Below are positions 60,234 through 64,000 of a DNA stretch of 64,000 bases, one piece after another (positions within the stretch are counted from its first letter, which is position 1; each line of letters starts with the position of its first letter). Made by a program: the position numbers and the translations under genes. A model generated the notes under the pieces. That model was given only the letters and a program-made list of their open reading frames with translations, was not told the origin of the DNA and did not search any database. This DNA comes from Stakelama marina (GTDB lineage: Bacteria; Pseudomonadota; Alphaproteobacteria; Sphingomonadales; Sphingomonadaceae): contig NZ_JAGRQC010000001.1 in NCBI RefSeq assembly GCF_018122655.1, positions 186,001-250,000 of the forward strand, written 5' to 3'.

Positions 60234-62090
60234 ATGACACGGTTTCTGGGAACGGCGGCGGTGCTCGCGCTGGCGGTGGGTACGGCGCAGGCGCAGGCGC
60301 GCGATCCGGGCGCGGATGCGCCGGTCAGTTACGATGTCAGCTTTCCCAACGCCGTGCATCACGAGGCGCGGATCAGCGTCACCTATCGCGACCTGAAGCC
60401 CGGAACGGTCGAGTTCCGCATGGCGCGGTCGTCGCCCGGTCGTTACGCGCTCCACGAATTCGCCAAGAATGTCTATTCGGTGACCGCGACCGACGCGAAG
60501 GGGCGGCCGCTGCCGATCGAGCGCGACGATCCCTATAGCTGGAAGGTGTCGCAACAGGGCGGCGCGGTTACCGTCACCTATACGCTGTACGGCGATCGCG
60601 GCGGCGGCACCTATTCGCAGATCGACCCGACACACGCGCATCTGAACATGCCGGCGACCTTCATGTGGGCGAAGGGCTATGACGACCGGCCGATCCGCGT
60701 CACCTATCATCCGCTGGACGACTGGAAGGTCGCGACGCAGATGCCAGCGGCGAAGGGGGCGGCGAACACCTATTGGGCGCCGCACCTGCAATTCTTCATG
60801 GACAGCCCGACCGAGATTTCGGACTTCCGGATGCGGACGTGGAAAGTGCCCGCGGCGAACGGCAAGGACTATACCTTCCGCCTGGCGGTGCACAGCGAGG
60901 ACGACGCGGCCGCCGTCGATCATTTCGCGGACATGCTGAAAACGCTGATCCAGCAGCATTTCAAGGTGTTCGGCGGGCCGCCGCCGCTCGATTTCGGCAC
61001 CTATACCTTCATCGCCGATTACATGCCGCAGATTTCGGGCGACGGGATGGAGCACCGCGATTCGACCTTCATCAGCCAGCCACGATCGCTGGCCGACGGC
61101 GATTATTCGCAGATCAATACCGCCAGCCACGAATTCACCCATGCATGGAATGTCGAGCGGTTGCGGCCGCAGGGGCTGGAGCCGTTCGATTTCACCAGGG
61201 CCGATCCGACGCCATCGCTGTGGTTCGCCGAAGGCTTCACGCAATATTACGGGCCGCTGATGATCCGCCGCGCGGGGCTGAGTTCGACCGACCATTATCT
61301 GAAGCAGCTTGGCGGAACGCTGAGCTACATCATCAACGCGCCCGGCAGGCATTACGGATCGCCGCAGGAAATGAGCCTGCGTGCGCCCTTCGTCGATGCC
61401 GCGACGGCGATCGACCCGGTCAACGAGAACATCTTCACCAGCTATTATCCCTATGGCGCGGTGGTCGCGCTCGCGCTCGACCTGACGCTGCGCGAGAAAT
61501 ACGGAAAGACGCTCGACGATTACATGCGCCATATGTGGCTGCGGAACGGGCGCTATCAGACCGATTATGCACCGGCGAAGCCCTATGCGCCGAAGGACCT
61601 GCAGGCGGGGCTGGCGGAACTGACGGGTGACAAGGCCTTTGCCGAGCGCTTCTTCGCGGCGACGGTGCGCGGGAGCGTTCTGCCCGATTTCGCGCCGCTC
61701 CTGAAGCCTGCCGGGCTGATCCTGCGCGAGGCGAATCCGAAGGCCGGCTGGGTCGGTGCTTCGCGTGTCGATGCAAAGGACGGCGCGGTGCTGCTGGGAG
61801 AAATTCCGGCGCCGGGCAGCCCTTTTTACAAGGCCGGGCTCGATCGCGGCGACCGGATCGTCAGCATCGATGGGCGCAAGCTGGCGAGTGCTGACGACTG
61901 GAAGGCCGCGCTCGAAGCGATGAAGCCGGGCAGGGCGGTGACGGTCGTCTATCGCAACCGCGCGGGTGAGCAGCGGGCGACGGTGACGCCCGATGCCGAT
62001 CCCACACTGGAGATCGTACGCGCCGAGGCGGCGGGAGGAACGGTCACGCCCGCGCAACTGGCGTTCCGCGCGGCGTGGCTGGGAAAGTAA
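60234..62090 (+). CDS. M61 family glycyl aminopeptidase
   Basis: A 618-aa peptidase. A signal peptide (FLGTAAVLALAVGTAQAQA) is followed by the M61 N-terminal beta domain, the catalytic HEFTH at residues 299-303 with WNVERLRPQGLEPFDF behind it, and a C-terminal PDZ domain (about 525-590, FYKAGLDRGDRIVSIDGRKL). ATG at 60234 has GGGAGGG upstream. Family members release N-terminal Gly or Ala in the periplasm. Confidence 0.93.
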   Translation: MTRFLGTAAVLALAVGTAQAQARDPGADAPVSYDVSFPNAVHHEARISVTYRDLKPGTVEFRMARSSPGRYALHEFAKNVYSVTATDAKGRPLPIERDDPYSWKVSQQGGAVTVTYTLYGDRGGGTYSQIDPTHAHLNMPATFMWAKGYDDRPIRVTYHPLDDWKVATQMPAAKGAANTYWAPHLQFFMDSPTEISDFRMRTWKVPAANGKDYTFRLAVHSEDDAAAVDHFADMLKTLIQQHFKVFGGPPPLDFGTYTFIADYMPQISGDGMEHRDSTFISQPRSLADGDYSQINTASHEFTHAWNVERLRPQGLEPFDFTRADPTPSLWFAEGFTQYYGPLMIRRAGLSSTDHYLKQLGGTLSYIINAPGRHYGSPQEMSLRAPFVDAATAIDPVNENIFTSYYPYGAVVALALDLTLREKYGKTLDDYMRHMWLRNGRYQTDYAPAKPYAPKDLQAGLAELTGDKAFAERFFAATVRGSVLPDFAPLLKPAGLILREANPKAGWVGASRVDAKDGAVLLGEIPAPGSPFYKAGLDRGDRIVSIDGRKLASADDWKAALEAMKPGRAVTVVYRNRAGEQRATVTPDADPTLEIVRAEAAGGTVTPAQLAFRAAWLGK

Positions 62091-62125
62091 AGGGCGCCCG
62101 CGGCCCGGCAATTTCGTGACGGCAG

Positions 62126-62152
62126 GCCGGGGTGGGACAAGCCCACCCCGGC
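62126..62152. terminator. Convergent hairpin between M61 and OmpA genes
   Basis: GCCGGGGTGGG/CCCACCCCGGC (11 bp) around ACAAG lies between the two stops. There is no T run, so termination is only suggested. Confidence 0.5.
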
Positions 62153-62160
62153 ACGCGTCT

Positions 62161-63063
62161 TCAGAGTTCGTCGAGACCCTTGCTGACGAGGATGTTGACC
62201 GCCACGCGGCGGTTCTGCGCCTTGCCCGCCGCCGTCGCGTTGCTTGCCGCCGGGTCCGCTTCGGACATCCCGGTCGGGGTCAGCATGCGATAGGGTTTCC
62301 AGCCGCACGCCTGCTGCAGATAATTGACGACGTTGCCGGCGCGCTTTTCGCTGAGCCGCTGGTTGTATTCCTGGCTGCCCGTCGAATCGGTATAGCCCAC
62401 CACCAGCAGCAGGGCGTTGTCCATATTCTCGGCCGTGCTCGCGGTGGTGCAGAGATTTTGCTTCGCCTCGGGAGACAGCACCGCCTTGCCGGTGTCGAAG
62501 TTCACGTTCGTCGTGCTCTTGACGTTATACTGGTCGATATCGCCGACATGGCCGCGCAGCGCTTTGGTCGCCGCGGCATTCTGCGCGATCGCCTCGCCCT
62601 GTTCGCCGAACTGCTGATCGGTGCCATTGTGGATCATCGACGCGGTCCTGAGGTCCTTGTTCTTGAGATGGACCTCGCTTGCCAGCAGCATGTCGCCGGA
62701 TTGCAGCGTCTCGACGCGGACCGGCAAGCCGTTCATCAGCGCATTCGCCGAAAGCTTGCTACTGCTGAGGCCCAGGAAACCGCCGCTGGACCTGATCTTC
62801 GTAGCGTCGCTGATGGCAATTGCCTTGGTGGTGCCATCGGCGGTCGTGACCTGCATGCTGCCGTCGTTGCGTGCCGAGATGATGCCTTCGACATCGGGGC
62901 CTTCGGTCATCTCGGCCGGATCGGGCAGACGTTCGCCCGTCACGGTCACCTGGTCATCGATTGCGGACGGATCCTGTAGCGGTTGCGCCAGGCCGGGGGC
63001 GGCAGTGCCGGCGAGCATGGCAAGCACCAGCAGGGCTCGCGGGCTGTTGGACATGACACTCAT
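62161..63063 (-). CDS. OmpA-family outer membrane protein
   Basis: A 300-aa protein with a signal peptide (LLVLAMLAGTAAPGLAQ), an N-terminal DUF5666-like beta region (VEGIISARNDGSMQVTTADGTTKAIAIS) and a C-terminal OmpA peptidoglycan-binding domain (VVGYTDSTGSQEYNQRLSEKRAGNVVNYL, NRRVAVNILV). It would tether the envelope to the cell wall. GGAG precedes the start. Confidence 0.92.
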   Translation of the reverse strand: MSVMSNSPRALLVLAMLAGTAAPGLAQPLQDPSAIDDQVTVTGERLPDPAEMTEGPDVEGIISARNDGSMQVTTADGTTKAIAISDATKIRSSGGFLGLSSSKLSANALMNGLPVRVETLQSGDMLLASEVHLKNKDLRTASMIHNGTDQQFGEQGEAIAQNAAATKALRGHVGDIDQYNVKSTTNVNFDTGKAVLSPEAKQNLCTTASTAENMDNALLLVVGYTDSTGSQEYNQRLSEKRAGNVVNYLQQACGWKPYRMLTPTGMSEADPAASNATAAGKAQNRRVAVNILVSKGLDEL

Positions 63064-63582
63064 TGCGGAACTCCTTCAAAAAACCAATCGGTCCGGGCGT
63101 GCGTGATCGCAGCTTGTCCCCGACCGCTGCCCCGTCGCGCATTTTCCACCTTTCGCGCAGATGAACGTGGCGGCGCTCGCGGCGCTTGCCCGGTTGGTTC
63201 GAGGTGATCGCGGGGCGAGTGGATGCAGGCCGTGCGGGACAGAGGAGGCTCTCGGCGCCGGTATCGCTCTGCCTTCCGCAGGCTTCGATTCGCGATCGGG
63301 AGCGAGTCCGCGGTCGCGGTGGAGAGGGCGGAGTTGAGCTATCCCAGCAGGAATAGCGGCCTCGATGACGAGGCCACACAGGGGCGCGTTACCCGAAATC
63401 GTGCCGTGGAGTTCCTGTCGAAACCCGAGATGACGAAGTTCAATTTCGGAAACAATTTGCTGCAATTCAGCGCCATTGAAAGTCGATTGTGCAGTGCAGC
63501 CACGAATTACCCTTGTGCAAGCGAGTCGAGATCGACAGTCTGCTTGGACAATAAGAACCGGGAACCCGGTAGGGAGAGGTTG
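63064..63582. other. Stretch without a supported gene
   Basis: About 520 bp. Open frames on both strands are Arg/Ser-rich and lack ribosome binding sites, which fits non-coding high-GC DNA. It holds the ompA-like promoter and upstream sequence of the small membrane gene. I see nothing more. Confidence 0.45.
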
Positions 63583-63693
63583 ATGAACGAAGCAACAATA
63601 GTGCTGCTGTCGGTTTGCGCACTCGGGACTTTGGGGACACTTGGCGCGATCGGTGTCGCGGCGAGGAAAAAGGTCACCGGTCGCGACGGATAA
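63583..63693 (+). CDS. Small membrane protein (36 aa)
   Basis: A 36-aa open frame (MNEATIVLLSVCALGTLGTLG, then AIGVAARKKVTGRDG) with a strong GGGAGAGG ribosome binding site 5 nt upstream. One hydrophobic segment followed by a basic tail gives a typical single-pass miniprotein. Function unknown. Confidence 0.6.
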   Translation: MNEATIVLLSVCALGTLGTLGAIGVAARKKVTGRDG

Positions 63694-63917
63694 CGGGGGC
63701 GATTGGTCCAGCGATACGCTTGGCGTACTGGTTTTCGCCTCGGTTCTTTGCCGGTTCTTTACAGCGCGGGCAGCGTGATTTGCCTGTCTGCGCGCTTGCG
63801 GCTATGAGGTCGCGCCTTGCTTCGGGAGTTTTCGAAATGATCCAGTGCAACCGCTGACGCGGTAAGCCGTAACCGGTGGAGCGATCCGCCGATCTGGATC
63901 TCTGGTTCGAGAACATC

Positions 63918-64000
63918 ATGCGAAAACTGAACAACAAGACGTGCGTCGTCACCGGCGCCGCGCGGGGAATTGGTCGTGCGATCGCCGCGCGATTCCATGA
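63918..64000 (+). CDS. SDR family oxidoreductase, 5' part
   Basis: The beginning of a short-chain dehydrogenase cut by the window end. The 27 codons read MRKLNNKTCVVTGAARGIGR, then AIAARFH, with TGxxxGIG for NAD(P) binding. The rest is beyond position 64000. Confidence 0.88.
   Translation, partial: MRKLNNKTCVVTGAARGIGRAIAARFH

Noticed and set aside
63076..63465. Minus-strand 129-aa frame
   Set aside because: Low-complexity Arg/Ala/Pro sequence with no support; considered non-coding.
63674..63952. Minus-strand 92-aa frame with a CPRC motif
   Set aside because: It lies across the start of the clear SDR gene, lacks the second zinc-binding pair and has no ribosome binding site.

Overview
The window looks like a chromosomal segment of a high-GC alphaproteobacterium, most likely a sphingomonad. 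I infer this from the RpoB/RpoC, L1/L11 and LepA sequences, the paired M16 peptidases, the TonB-dependent receptor with its own TonB, and the general gene style. No database search was possible. Most of the chromosome is ordinary housekeeping: short-chain dehydrogenases, a VIT/CCC1 transporter, a universal stress protein with a glycosyltransferase, FprA-type ferredoxin reductase, a chemoreceptor, LepA, an HD-GYP protein, CtaG/SCO cytochrome oxidase assembly factors, a phasin, modABC, a GH3 glucosidase, rpoC-rpoB, a pair of M16 peptidases, rplJL, a TonB/receptor/DUF2946 locus probably for copper, PAP2, cyclophilin, an MBL hydrolase, rplKA, an M61 peptidase and an OmpA protein.

The main accessory feature is a genomic island of about 16.9 kb (3964-20902). 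It is bounded by a 30-bp perfect direct repeat made of the 3' end of a tRNA-Pro(CGG) gene plus 10 bp beyond it. The intact tRNA is at 20883-20959 on the minus strand. A 668-aa tyrosine recombinase lies next to it, and a displaced tRNA tail remains at 3964-3993. Inside are a mobilisation module (MobV relaxase, candidate oriT hairpins, KfrA-like DNA-binding protein with a GTAC-rich operator array), two different DEDD-type exonucleases with a small unknown protein between them, and a defence module. The island is best read as an integrative and mobilizable element.

The defence module has three parts. The first is a low-GC, translationally coupled two-gene cassette (5110-6536) that reads as a Kiwa-like system: a four-helix membrane KwaA and a DUF4868-like KwaB. 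The second is a four-gene minus-strand operon of an unknown 217-aa protein, a fused XRE-ImmA regulator/peptidase, a type III Mod methyltransferase and a type III Res helicase-nuclease. A 40-bp concentric dyad lies just upstream of this operon and is a good operator candidate. The mod gene is mosaic: its target-recognition region is AT-rich inside a GC-rich gene. The third is a pair of overlapping small genes of unknown function (4278-4942) at the left end.

Outside the island, the points worth a look are a ModE-like palindrome upstream of modA, a ModC with no C-terminal TOBE domain, two Ala/Pro-rich membrane-anchored proteins beside rpoB, the dispersal of rplKA, rplJL and rpoBC by unrelated genes, and several small genes with strong ribosome binding sites.
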